A DNA stretch of 64,000 nucleotides from Spisula solida (Eukaryota > Mollusca > Bivalvia > Venerida > Mactridae), in assembly GCA_947247005.1 (NCBI GenBank), contig OX365952.1, forward strand, positions 43,070,722 through 43,134,721. Direction: 5' to 3'. Below the pieces are notes generated by a model, which was not told the origin of the DNA, did no database searches, and was given only the letters and a program-made list of their open reading frames with translations. Each line of letters starts with the position of its first letter. Position 1 is the first letter of the stretch. Positions 12,501 to 23,013 of this stretch are shown piece by piece. The translations under genes were made by a program, and so were the position numbers.

Positions 12501-14321
12501 AATTAAGATTCAATTATTTCAACAATTATCAATTTTATGGGGTGTGTTGACTGCAAAACATTTTAGGGGACTCAGTGAAACCCCGCCTCGGGGATGGTAA
12601 TAATTACTGTTTAATTCCAGTTCAATGGTTAATAAAGACGGTAATCTAGGCGAGGAAATCAAGGCTAATTTGCACGTCACGGTCCTTACAATAATCAAGG
12701 CGCTTTTCATTGAGGCTGAACAAGGTAACGATAAAGTCGTTTACCTAACCGTCCTGTGGGAATACGGAATATAACGATAAAACCCGATTGATTCGAAAAT
12801 TGCCTTTCATTGTATAAATAGAGCCATGCAGTGTCATATTGAGCGTTAAGATTAAAATTAGATTTAAAAATTCCATTACTAAAGATACTTCCCGCCCCTT
12901 CAATACAAAGTATCAATAAACCGCTGACCAGCGTCCAGGTTTTTAATCCTTGACCGCCGTGTTTTTATTCTGAGTCAAAACAGAATAACATCTTCTTTCC
13001 GAAACTACAACGTGTCGTTTTTTATACGACCTTTGACAGAATTGGCATAATATCTATATAACGACATCAAATAAACGAAACTTTTTTCTTCGAATTTGCC
13101 AGACAAATAATGCTCAAAGTGAATTTTCTGTTCTTTGGAAATAACGTTATATACGGTTGCACTTAATGATTCACCATTAACAAAACCCGCCAAAAAGAAG
13201 CAGTAGGTCAGTCGTAAATGAAGAAAAAGAAATCGAAAAAAATGTACTAAGGTCCAATGAAAAAGCATCCTAAGCAAACGCCTTTAAACCGAATCTTATT
13301 TATGATTGTATATAATTGCAAGCAATCTATGTTGGAAACACGCACCATTTACCAGATAGTAAGGTCATCACCAAACACGACCTTGCCTTCTCTAAAGCAG
13401 TTATGCATCTCTTTCAAACTGACATCTACTATCTTAACAGCCACTACTCGCTTCTAATTAGTATTTTACCAATATATTGTTTCAAGTATGCAACTTGATA
13501 ATATCCGCATGTTATCTTGGGGTAGCACGGTGTATGGTTTATGTACACCCAAGATTACATCACACAAACTAGTTGTTCTTAGTTTTTGCAAAGCATGGTG
13601 TTATGGAAATACAGACCATTATTGATGTTGAACAGACGAAAACACACATGCACCGTTAATGCAATAATAACCCTATGTCGTTCTTGCATCATAATGAAAA
13701 ACTCTTAACACAATTATCATACCAAGGGTTCAATATTCATAAAAAATAATAAAACAATCGGAGAGGGCAGGAAGCTCCCAACTGAAACAGCCGAGCACAG
13801 AAAACATAAAAAACAACACAGAACACAATCATACGGCACAAAGCTCAACACGTACCCGAACGAGGAAACTAAAATAAACCACCCAAAGTCCAAGTTTTAG
13901 CTGTCAAAAAGCTGAAAGCCATAGTTTTAGCTGTCAAAAAGCTGAACGCCATTGATAGTTTTAGCTTTAAAGAAGCCATAAATGATGCATGATAAATAAT
14001 ATTGGACAAAACCTGCAGTTGACGTTAATCTCAAGTCTGAGAATTTTCTCTTCTGTTCGGCAGATTTTTATGTGATTCTTTCAGAAATTATTCCTCACGT
14101 TATAAAATATTCTTTTATAATTTCAGGTAAAAGTATGGTTTCAAAACAGACGAACAAAATACAAAAGAACGAAAACTGAAGAGGGTGGTTCCAACGACGA
14201 CCATGATGGGCGACTGGACGACTCGAAATCGGAAAGTGATATTAGTGACATAGATGATATTGATGATGTAGACGATCCTTACAGTGCGCATGCGTATCAT
14301 CACGTGATTCAATCATGCTGA
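2848..14321 (+). CDS. EMX-class homeobox transcription factor, paralog A (three exons)
   Basis: Predicted 346-aa nuclear transcription factor from joining 2848-3520, 8678-8850 and 14127-14321. All junctions are GT-AG and the frame is preserved. The start is the first ATG after an in-frame TAA at 2836-2838. Residues 14-26 ([12 protein letters not shown]) match the N-terminal EMX motif. Residues 207-224 ([18 protein letters not shown]) resemble the EMX hexapeptide-like region before the homeodomain. The homeodomain is residues 239-298, with R5, F8, L16, F20, W48, F49, Q50, N51 and R53 all present and the EMX hallmark HYVVG at positions 24-28. The C-terminal tail (299-346) is acidic, with a D/I/S-rich stretch. 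Changes from the usual EMX helix 1 ([10 protein letters not shown] instead of [10 protein letters not shown]) make it a derived member. EMX genes pattern anterior neural and head tissue in bilaterians. NOT and VAX were considered, but the HYVVG and [10 protein letters not shown] signatures favour EMX. Confidence 0.95.
3541..3640 (+). repeat. Module C of dispersed repeat, abutting exon 1 donor
   Basis: Contains CTGCTGTTTCTGTTGAGTGC followed by TGCCTTCCCTGTCAGATTTT, the module shared with 29280, 30545, 45450 and other sites. It begins only about 20 bases inside intron 1 of EMX-A. Confidence 0.7.
3641..7410. other. EMX-A intron 1, 5' part: no gene found
   Basis: AT-rich intronic DNA. I see no coding exon. 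A short GC-richer patch at about 5850-5990 (CCCCCACCCCTCAGGGTACA) stands out from its neighbours. Short AT microsatellite-like runs (AATAATAATAAG at about 6330) occur. At 6540-6660 a decayed repeat contains TTATGTCGAAC/TTAAGTCGAA words typical of degraded DNA-transposon ends. Confidence 0.5.
7411..8008. repeat. 16-bp satellite array in EMX-A intron 1
   Basis: About 37 tandem copies of the 16-bp unit TGTCAACGTTATACCC, with C/T, G/A and A/C variation in the last four bases. Each unit contains the palindrome AACGTT. Because 16 is not a multiple of three, long open frames run through it in all three + frames. These repetitive translations are by-products, not genes. The array ends about 670 bases before exon 2. 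Confidence 0.97.
8453..8584. repeat. 54-bp direct duplication before EMX-A exon 2
   Basis: Copies at 8453-8507 and 8531-8584 both start CGCAATAAGTCATACA, continue with AATTGTATAGT and end CAGTGA. Each copy itself contains AATAAGTCAT twice. Confidence 0.8.
8678..8850 (+). CDS. EMX-A exon 2 (most of homeodomain)
   Basis: The acceptor is TTCGTTTCAG|TG and the donor ACACAG|GTAGGT. It completes codon 225 and encodes residues 226-282, ending at homeodomain residue 44 (LTETQ). The Q44/V45 phase-0 intron is also present at the identical position in EMX-B. The linker [13 protein letters not shown] precedes the homeodomain, paralleling [10 protein letters not shown] in EMX-B. Confidence 0.96.
8851..12499. 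other. EMX-A intron 2, 5' part: no gene found
   Basis: AT-rich intronic sequence without recognisable coding exons. An 18-bp perfect tandem duplication of ATTCCGTTCGTTTCACAT lies at 10493-10528. Scattered TAATTA-type homeodomain core sites occur (for example about 11650-11720), but they are common by chance in DNA this AT-rich. Confidence 0.5.
12500..12965. promoter_or_regulatory. Candidate conserved non-coding element in EMX-A intron 2
   Basis: This block is more base-balanced than its surroundings and lacks repeat hallmarks. It combines several ATTA/TAAT cores (TAATAATTACTG, GGTTAATAAAG) with GC-containing words (CCCCGCCTCGGGGATG, CACGTCACGG, GACCGCCG). Weak open frames on the minus strand match nothing I know. 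An enhancer role is inferred from composition and position only. Confidence 0.25.
13750..13980 (-). repeat. Dispersed modular repeat, minus-strand copy in EMX-A intron 2
   Basis: Reading the minus strand, it carries the A-type units (AGCTTTTTGACAGCTAAAAC twice) and then module C (TTTTCTGTGCTCGGCTG near 13800). It lies 150 bases before exon 3. Confidence 0.75.
14127..14321 (+). CDS. EMX-A exon 3 (recognition helix and tail)
   Basis: The acceptor is TTTATAATTTCAG|GTA. It encodes residues 283-346 and starts with [14 protein letters not shown], the third helix with Q50 and N51. The acidic tail ends HVIQSC before TGA at 14319-14321. Confidence 0.95.
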   Translation, partial: VKVWFQNRRTKYKRTKTEEGGSNDDHDGRLDDSKSESDISDIDDIDDVDDPYSAHAYHHVIQSC

Positions 14322-14353
14322 AAAATGACAGCGTTTAATGTTATACGAGTATA

Positions 14354-14359
14354 AATAAA
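14354..14359 (+). terminator. Poly(A) signal candidate for EMX-A
   Basis: AATAAA lies 33 bases after the stop codon. A second AATAAA at 14852-14857 could serve a longer 3' UTR; a MITE sits between the two. Confidence 0.5.
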
Positions 14360-14551
14360 TGAATATATTAAAAATGTGCAATTTCCATTTTAAAGTTGAC
14401 TTATTGTTCTGCGACTAGTGTGACTATGGGTGTAGACTCTACTTGTTGACTTAGTCTAGATTAGTGATTTGACTACATTACATAGTTATATCATTGATTA
14501 GAAAAGTGCAGTCATGAACAAGCATTTGAAACGTTATTATATACATATATA

Positions 14552-14712
14552 CAGTCGACTCTCGCCATCTTCAATGTTTTGGATTATGAATAATCCGTTT
14601 CAACAAAACTTCTTCCTAAACACCTAGTTGCCGTACTGGTCTAAGTTTCTATTGACACATTCGGTCTGTGAATGGGGACTTTCCAAACATTCGACTAACC
14701 GAGGGTAGACTG
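14552..14712. mobile_element. Short pogo/Tc1-like MITE
   Basis: Terminal inverted repeats CAGTCGACTCTCG and CGAGGGTAGACTG (11 of 13 matched) lie directly between TA dinucleotides, as expected for TA target-site duplication. The 161-bp length leaves no coding capacity. It is about 230 bases past the EMX-A stop codon. Confidence 0.75.
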
Positions 14713-15524
14713 TATTACAGTATGTAACATATAGGACACGGGTGTCTGCTAGCGGATATGCTGCGGTGTTTTATTTCGCAAACTTACTGTGTCTTCGTTT
14801 TATAAGTAATATTATTGCTTATGTTTAAATTTTAAAATATTTACACTGTCAAATAAAGTTAAAATGTACAATTTGTATTTGTTGTTTGTAACATATGTTT
14901 AATTCAACAATAAACGCCACCGCCAAGTTATTCAAACACTTCAACCAATACAGAAGGCGATCATGGGGATAATTTTAGTGTCCGTTTCTTGCCGAACATT
15001 CTCGTCCACCAGCATATTCTTCAATTCCCCTTGCTGTAATAGGTATATAACACTGCTTTGAACAGCCATTCATGGCTTAATATGGTACACTAAATGCTTT
15101 GGAAGCTTGACTAACCACTTCTGGACGAGCAAACTGATTAAATCAACCTAACACTGTACATGACTGACTTCAAGAGCCATTGCAGCGAGTTTTCGTTTTA
15201 CGTTATGGAAGGAGTAGTCATTTTGAGAGGGAAGATTTTCAACATCGGGCTTAACTCCTCGTTGGTTCGACATATCCAGGTTGGAATGTTGTTCAAGTTT
15301 AACGATGTAAATATTCGAACAATGCTTTTTTCTATGATCTACACTAATTTATATGCAGGAGAGAGGTGGAAACAACCAACTTTTATCATGCACAGTAAAC
15401 ATTCTCACGACCGACATACACTTACCTCTTTAGTCATTCTATTATAGCAACACACAATCAAGCCTGAAACAAATGAACAATTTACAACATTTACCAAGTC
15501 ATGAAGTTCCAAAATTACATCTAA

Positions 15525-16740
15525 TAAAACATAATCTCCCCCACCCTGTTTCTCGTATACATAAATGATCTGATGTCTAATCTGACAAGACGCGTTTCCC
15601 ATACCCTACATGCAGATGTTCTTGCAATCTGGAGTTCAGAAACAAGTGCAGTCACAGCTCAACCTAGAATCCAGACCTTCGTCCACCAAATGACATGTTG
15701 ATCTGCCCATTAGGCCCTCTCTGTCACTGTCATTATCCAGCTCAAAATGGACAGCAAACCTCCAACTTGATGACTACCAAGTTCCACAGGTGCAGTTCCT
15801 TCGTTGGTACCACACTTGACCCTCGGCTGCCAGGGACACTAAACATAGTACGCTTGCAGGAGAGTTATTTCAAAAAGCTTGCCATCATGACCAACTTGCT
15901 GCTATGGCAAGTCTACTCAGGCACCGTCCGACCCAAGTAGAGTATGCCTCCACCTCGTGAAAAACTGCACCCAGAACCAGCAAAGCCAAACTGGACGAGA
16001 AAATGCATGCCCTACAATTTTCATTGACCCATAAAACCCGCTTCAATAAAGTTCGTTTGCAAGCAGAGAAAAGCTCAAACAGACTGAAACGACAAAGTCT
16101 CCACCATATTGTCAAGGATATACAAAGAGTGAATAACAGCAGCTCCTGGTACAGATGCTAGGACCTGATCCATGTATTCGAAGTCAAGATGTTTCCAAAT
16201 TCCAAGACTGAACTGCCTAAGCGAAGGGAAAAGAGGCAAAATGTTGTCTTGGTTACAGGCTCAATGTCAGGTCTCCAGTCGCTCTCAGAAGGACCATTAG
16301 ATACCATAGCAAGACTGCTGCAATTAGACATCATTCTCCCGTCTGGATACAACAATGTAGTACTTTATTGGAATCCTGTATATGCAGGCATGGCCGGAAA
16401 TGAAGCTGCTGACAAACTTGCGAAAGAAGCAAAAAACACATCATATGCAGAAGCAAAGACACTTCTGGAGAACATTTACATGTCAAACTGGAAGACCAGC
16501 CTACACACACTTAACATGCACGGTCAAAACTGTTCTTCCGTCTACGTACAGGACACTGTGGCCTGTGGAAACATCTGAAAACACTGGTTCTTGCAGAGAC
16601 AGCTGGGTGTCAGTGCGGGAAGAGGGACAGAGACCATTGCATACGAGTATACTACAAAGCTTCTGTAATGTGTATGAAGCACGTCAGAAACCTTGGTCCA
16701 CAGACACGTTCATCGAGGCCAAGCTTGGGTAGATACCAGC
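15525..16740 (+). pseudogene. Decayed non-LTR retrotransposon (RT end plus RNase H)
   Basis: Translations in shifting + frames recall the end of a LINE reverse transcriptase. TLFLVYINDLMSNL (from 15543) leads to HADVLAIWSSETS (15609-15650), where the catalytic YADD box reads HADV. GTTLDPRLPGT follows, then SGTVRP. An RNase H region lies in 16189-16578, where TGSMSGLQSLSEGPLD replaces the usual TDS start and GNEAADKLAKEA is intact at about 16396-16431. The WIPGHVG-type box has become WNPVYAG. Many stops and frame changes separate the pieces, so the copy is dead. RNase H after the RT suggests an I/Nimb-like clade; this is family knowledge, not a database match. Confidence 0.85.
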
Positions 16741-19700
16741 GACCTACAAAAGGACGGAGCAATTCACCACCACATAATTATAAACTTAAGATATAAACGA
16801 CCGTAGAGGAATGAAGGCAGCAAGAGGAGAATAACAATTAACAGTCACTGCATGGATTTTTTCACTTTTAATTCCAGGCTATGTCACAGAATGCAAAAAA
16901 AATATCATAAATGTATGTAGGGTCCCCCGATATTGGGGTTTGGTACAAATAAAAAGTTTCTATATCGTCTCGTTTCCCTTTAAAATTTAAAAATACTAGA
17001 AGTTAGTTCATGGGAGTTATTTTGTGTTAAGGGCCGTTCAGTCACATACATAACCAGTTTTCCTGAAAATTATCATCAACCAGTATTAACTTACTCTTCC
17101 TTAAAAAATAAATACTTGTATAGTTGGGTGAATAAATAAGTGCTGTGAAATTATATCATGTAGTTGTGTTTTTAAGCTTCCCTCAATAACCAGTTTTCTT
17201 GAAAAGTATCATTAACCAGTATTAACTTACTCTTCCGTCAACAACTGACATATGTCCAAATATGGAGGACATAACTGTATAGATCAATGTCAGGGGGATT
17301 CATTTATAAGCTGTCCAACCAAGTCTCGGAGAAATCGCCCGGGTGACACGGCAAAATCATAATAAATACGTATATATGTATTGCCACAAATTCTAAGTAG
17401 CGTTCATAAGTTGTGTGAACGTATCAGTTCATCGACAGATATGTGAAGCGTTTTAGAGCTCATGGCTGCATTTACTTCCTATTGTTTGTATTTGCTTTTC
17501 GGCAGAAAAATGTTTTGAAAACAAACCCATAATTTGGCCATGCTCCTATGTTCCAAGAGCGTACTGACAGTATGACAGCTAATAATGTCTTCGTTTAATT
17601 GTCAATATACGTAAAAACATTGTTTTACATGTTATTATTGCAATTTACAGATAATTCACAGATACGGGTCGATAATTCACAAGGTCACTTTTAGAACATT
17701 TCTTCTGGTAAGTTTTGTCAAAAACTCATCTATTCTAGGAATAATTGGGGACCCGTCTGTTAACAAGCCATGAAGTACAAAATCGATTGTTTATTTCTAA
17801 AATTATCCAGAAAAATTCAAGTTGTTTCCAAGATAGACCTCGTAAAATGAAATGTGACTGTCCTTTATATGGATATTTATATGTTACCTTTACTATGGAA
17901 ATAGATACATGGGAAATGGTCCGAGGTGGACATATTAGTGAAACTACAGGTCTTATAACAGCCAGGATCTATATTTCGATTCAGACCCAGCAGCGCCGAG
18001 AACATGAACCACGCACCCACTGCAACTAAAACAGGTTATGCGGTTTGTCGTGAAATCCTTGTTCAAGAGAAGACCTCTCCGGATATATCGTTTTATATGT
18101 ATATTATCGAGAAATTGTTAGAGCGTATACAATATTAAATACAGCGAAATTTTAGACTGGATTTTAAAATAAGTTTTAGGACAAACAACAAACTTATATT
18201 CGACATTCTGTCCATGCCAAATTAAAACTTCGAACAAGAAAAGTTGCGTATGAATGAAGAATTGGTTAAACATCCTAAACAACAATACTATTATAAGTGC
18301 TGTATGCAGTTTGTGCATAGGACAAGTTTCGCTATAATAATACAATCGTAAGAAATCAAAGCTGTGTTTGTTATTGCTCAAAAATGAAGTGACTCAACAT
18401 TGAATCGGTATGGAAGACTAAATGAGGAATTTGGAGTCCTCATGCAATCTCTCTGAGCTAATCCCAGCTCAAATGTTGACACATATTATTAATTTCCTTG
18501 AGAGATCAGCGGCTCAATATTGATATTACAAAAGAGACAATTTGTTTAGAACTTATATCAGTACCTAACATTTAAAGTTCTAGAGCTCCAACTTCAGATG
18601 TGTCTCAAACACAGACTATCATTTGAGTAAAATCGTACTTTGCGCTGTAATAATGTGCTTGAAATGCTTCAGAAGTTCGGGACAAGGTCCCAACTTCTAG
18701 AAGTATCTCATTTTGAGCTAAACCTCATCTCAAATTTTGTCATGTGTCTTTGAGTTAATTCTCTTCGCAGACTGGACTCAAATATAGCACCACTAAACAG
18801 AATCATTATTCTGAGTTTATGACTGTTTTCTATAGATCGGACTTTTAGATTCATCTCAAATTCAGACTCTGGGTTGAGATGTTTCAGAAGATTGGGCCCA
18901 GAAGATCTAATAAATTTGATTGACATATGATTATGGCTATCTGTACCAACAAATGTCACCTCATTAAACGTTATCATGTACAAATTTGATTGGATTGAAT
19001 CCATGATATTGCTAATCATCGATATAAAGATGTCAGTTGGTTTGGTCGCATGTCCGCGTCCGGGGGATACATGACCATTTAATTATATCCCCACACTTCC
19101 ACTCCGGACTATCAAACATGAGGACATTGGGTATTTGCTGACCACCACAGCGATCATAATTGGCTAGTAATTGTGTTTTTATTAACCTTATGTACAAGGG
19201 TCGACCACTTCAAACTCTGCTATGGTTGTACGTGATTGTAGAATGGATCGTGTTGTAGGGTACTCCAAATATTGCCTTCGGCTCCGGATTATTAATTATA
19301 CTTAATGCCACTAACCTCCGTGTTAATTTCAACTTGGCGTATCTTTAACCCTTATACGGACATTGTCCTTCTGTTGAACACCACAAATCTGCTACGACGT
19401 TTTCAGACATGTTTTCAAATTGTACTTTAAATCGTTAAGTTTCCATTTTTTAATTTCACTATATTCATAGTGATTATTTACATAATTTTGCGTTCAGTCT
19501 CTATTTTCGCTACACTCCAAGGGAGGTAACCGCGTATCGTTAATGATCCTCTAAACGAATGGTTAATTGTCCTTGCGAGGCGTAATACTAAATTCACAAG
19601 AAAGAATAATGCGGTTTAAAACACAAACGAGTCGGACGGTATAAAGATTAATATATTTATCGTATGGTACGGACTCATCCGTCTTTACAACAAGACTGCC

Positions 19701-21175
19701 TGTCACCAATCGCTGCCAATAGCAAATTAATATTCTGAGAAAGGGCAATATAATGGAACTAATGAAAACAAATGTAGAGAAATCCACTGAACAATTTCTG
19801 CGATTATTCATTGTCTCAATTTCACCTTTAATGCAAAGTTAGGCCCATATAAAAAGATAGCGGAAATCAATTAGAGGAGGCTATGATTTATTGACATTGT
19901 GAATAATTAAATTGAAAGAACAACGAAACTTAATCACTTCATAGATGTGTGAATATTCGCTGATAGCTTCGAAAATAATTAAACTCAATCCTGGAATAAA
20001 GTGAATTTAAAACTGTAGACAAACACGCCAGAATGACAACGTGTAGCATGCAAAGCACGAAAGCGAGCTCTATCATTGATGGTGATGTATAGCTAATTGT
20101 AACAAATACAGTAGGAGTAAACCAAAAAACAGGAGAGTTATTGAGTTTTAATGAAATTCGTCGAATGACTCTGTATCTTAGACCCGATTCTGTGTCGCCT
20201 TAATTCGTATATGATAGAAAACAAGTGGTTTCTGGTATCACTGTATTGGTAATCCTAATCACAATGCATTAAGAATGATTTATCGAGGTAGTTGTCGGGG
20301 AATTCTGCACGATATTCTCGTGCTATGTTACAAATAAAAAGGGCGTACATAGAGCTGTAGACAACCGGTTTGGCTTTTGGTTGTCACATAATGAATAAGT
20401 AAAAGGACTTAAGACTGCATTAGCTTCAGTAATCAGTATCTTATGACTGCCATTGACAGCCATGGATCCTGGTTAGAGAATTCATCACGATATATTGTTG
20501 CACGATGTGTAGCTGCGGTCCAGGAAGTTGTACATAGATATGGGCAATATTTCTCAATATATCTCACTGGAGGTTTCTCTATATTTACATTATTTTACAG
20601 AAAGAAAGTGTGATCATTAATATGTAAATATGTAATTTCTAACAGAGAAATGAAAGTCCTAATTGATTACATCAATATTGCATCAAGTTTGTCAAACTGA
20701 ATTTTTCTCAGAGTAATAGTTTTATTTTATTTATACCGAACGAAATTCTAGTTTTAGGAAGAATTAATAATTTACTTCTAACAAAAGTATCGTGTAAAGC
20801 TGTGTACTTATGGAATACTTACTTATGGTTTACCAACTGCATTACTAGAAAGCCAGGATTCGGGGATTTTAAGAAATGTTTATTCATATATTCAAACAAT
20901 TATTCAAATACTACAACACCTTGTAACCCATGCTGTCGCGGATTGAATTTAAAATAAGAAAGCCTTGTTTTTGTTAGTTTATACAATATAATTATTTTTT
21001 ACGTGTCTTACTTTGGTTCATATTGTGTGAATGACAACATTATAAATAAAGATATTAGCATCTGTGTAACAGCGACTAAAACACACATTAGTAAAATAGT
21101 TTTAATAAATCCCTATTTTCAATGTACAATTAAGTAGGTGTCTGTCTTGTTTATGATTATACATGTATGTAAACC
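16741..21175. other. Intergenic DNA with decayed repeats, no gene found
   Basis: A repeat with CCAGTTTT, TGAAAA, TATCAT and AACCAGTATTAACTTACTCT occurs twice (17060-17110 and 17187-17235), with a further relative at about 23112-23165. At 18400-18930 many CTCAAATT/TTGAGCT words form a degenerate repeat that also touches 1660-1760. The remainder shows no coding potential I trust. Confidence 0.55.
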
Positions 21176-21277
21176 CACAGATAACTGTATCATTGGTAAA
21201 GAGTAAAAACAATTTTTATTTTTCAAAATAAAATTTATGCATTTTTTTACTCTTTATCAATGATACAGTAACCTGTG
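21176..21277. repeat. Hairpin with 25-bp stem
   Basis: Arms 21185-21209 and 21244-21268 pair with one mismatch (core ATCATTGATAAAGAGTAAAA on one strand). The loop is about 34 bases. Weaker pairing (CACAG/CTGTG) extends both ends. It could be a very short foldback element or a structured RNA precursor. Confidence 0.75.
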
Positions 21278-22553
21278 TGTAAGCCTTGTTAGGGAGTTTT
21301 AATAAACAGTCAAAAGCAAAATAATCCTTCCAGTTAAATAAAGGGATCACATGGACTACTGTTTAAAACAAGCCCTAGTCAAACCAGCATTTTATGCATC
21401 TTTCTACACAAGTCTACAAGTTGGTTAAAGAAACCAGAATTAGCACTGTATCATCACTATGGTTTTATTAAAGACTTCACTATCCCAGTGTATAATGTTT
21501 CATCGTTTGAACAAAGGCAATTAATAACCATTGTATACCCTGTCTTTAGTCTATTCATAACATACAATTTTAAAAGCATATACCGGAAAAGTGTTGTCGC
21601 TTGTAATGGAATGAAGAATGAACGGAAAGTCGTTTTTCATCCACCTTTCCACGTTCTATATACTATTAATTGCAGATTTTCATAAGACCTACTCGAAATG
21701 ATATACAATTTGAAACTAAGAACATAGTGCTCGATATATAGTGCTGATACGAAAACGACATAAACACATTATTCACTAGTTATTTAAATGTGTCTTAGCT
21801 ATTTCTTAACATAAAATGCCAAAATGTATTTTTCTTCACTCGCGCAAAATCGCTTTTCCATAACGTGACTGAAAACATCTGATAATAGAATTTTAAAATA
21901 GCGTGCAAAACGGCAACTGAAACTTCCGAAATTAAATGTAAAAGACTTTTAGGGTAAATAGCATATTTTTCTTGACATTCTTTGTTGAAAACGATAAGTG
22001 TCAAGTCTTGTATTCAATGCATAGCTCGGATTTCATTGTCATGCTGCGTAAAAACATACATCAACTCTTAACTACTTTATGGTGACAGCGGACTGAATAA
22101 CTGAAGATGGAGTTAAATTAGTCCTACGTATGGGACATTCGATTAATTTAATATTAATTGTAACCATTAAGTGTCGTTTAATACATGATAATTAAGACCT
22201 TTGACCTCAATTAGTCAGAATATAAATATACTTTGAACTTTTCTGGCTAATTTTACACCCATGATCATGTAAATTATCAACGTCATCAGTAAAGAGTGAA
22301 ATCAATGTTAAATATTTCAACAAAATATTGAAGAAACTTCTTCTATAAGATAGAAGTGAAGTTTCTCAGTCGATTTCTGCGGCTGCATTATTTTAATTTT
22401 GTGAGTTTGAACATTTGAATATTTGTTAAATATATTAACCTTATATAGCCCACTCATCACCAAAGAACACATGGTGTCATTAAATCATTACAAACTATTA
22501 GAACTACATAGTTATGTATTGCCTCTCAATAGGAAAGCATTTTATAAAATACA
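21278..22553. other. Intergenic, no gene found
   Basis: AT-rich sequence with short open frames that match no family I know. Around 22130-22200 there are clustered homeodomain-type cores (CGATTAATTTAATATTAATT), of uncertain meaning. Confidence 0.45.
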
Positions 22554-22750
22554 TAAATAACAATGAGTCTTCTTTCAAATTTTCGAGCACATGCTCTTCA
22601 TCAGGAATTTTAATTACTTATATATATTTAAGTTACATCCATCTTGTAACAGCATTAATAAATAGATGGATGTCACTTAAATATAAGTAATTAAAATTCC
22701 TGACGAAGAGCATGAGCTCGGAAATTTGAAAGAAGAGCCATCGTTATTTA
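22554..22750. mobile_element. Foldback MITE family 1, copy 1
   Basis: The long inverted arms start TAAATAAC and include CTCTTCATCAGGAATTTTAA and, on the other side, TTAAAATTCCTGACGAAGAG. Arm length is roughly 85 bases and the centre is short. A second copy lies at 39480-39650. About 35 bases just left of this copy (from 22506) reappear inverted right of the second copy (from 39665), so the element is somewhat longer than the arms. Confidence 0.85.
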
Positions 22751-22763
22751 TTTGTTATAGTAA

Positions 22764-22851
22764 GAACATATTAAGTAAATTTTAATGATTAAAAAGGGCG
22801 GAGCGAGCGAAGCGAGTCCTTTTTAGTCATTAAAATTTACTTAATATGTTC
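22764..22851. mobile_element. Perfect-stem hairpin element (34-bp arms)
   Basis: Arms 22764-22797 and 22818-22851 match over 34 bases with a single mismatch. The 20-base loop is GC-rich (GCGGAGCGAGCGAAGCGAGT) in otherwise AT-rich DNA. It lies between two other inverted-repeat elements, so this is a nested cluster. Confidence 0.85.
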
Positions 22852-22859
22852 TAACTAAC

Positions 22860-23013
22860 TTAGAATATAACATTCTGCATTCTGATTGGCCGATAGAAAT
22901 TAGCGCCAACGCATGACGTCAAGTCTGTTAAGAGAAAATTTTAATGATTAAATTTTCATTTAACCGCGAAAATGTGGCGTTTTCATTGGCTCATAATGTA
23001 GGTTATATTCTAA
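22860..23013. mobile_element. Short MITE with TTAGAATATAAC ends
   Basis: TTAGAATATAAC at 22860-22871 is the exact inverse of GTTATATTCTAA at 23002-23013. Weaker pairing (ATTCTGATTGGC against CATTGGCTCATAATG) continues inward. It contains TTTAATGATTAAATTTTCAT, which echoes the arms of the neighbouring hairpin. Confidence 0.7.

Noticed and set aside
14115..14312. 65-residue minus-strand frame over EMX-A exon 3
   Set aside because: Antisense shadow of the homeodomain exon.
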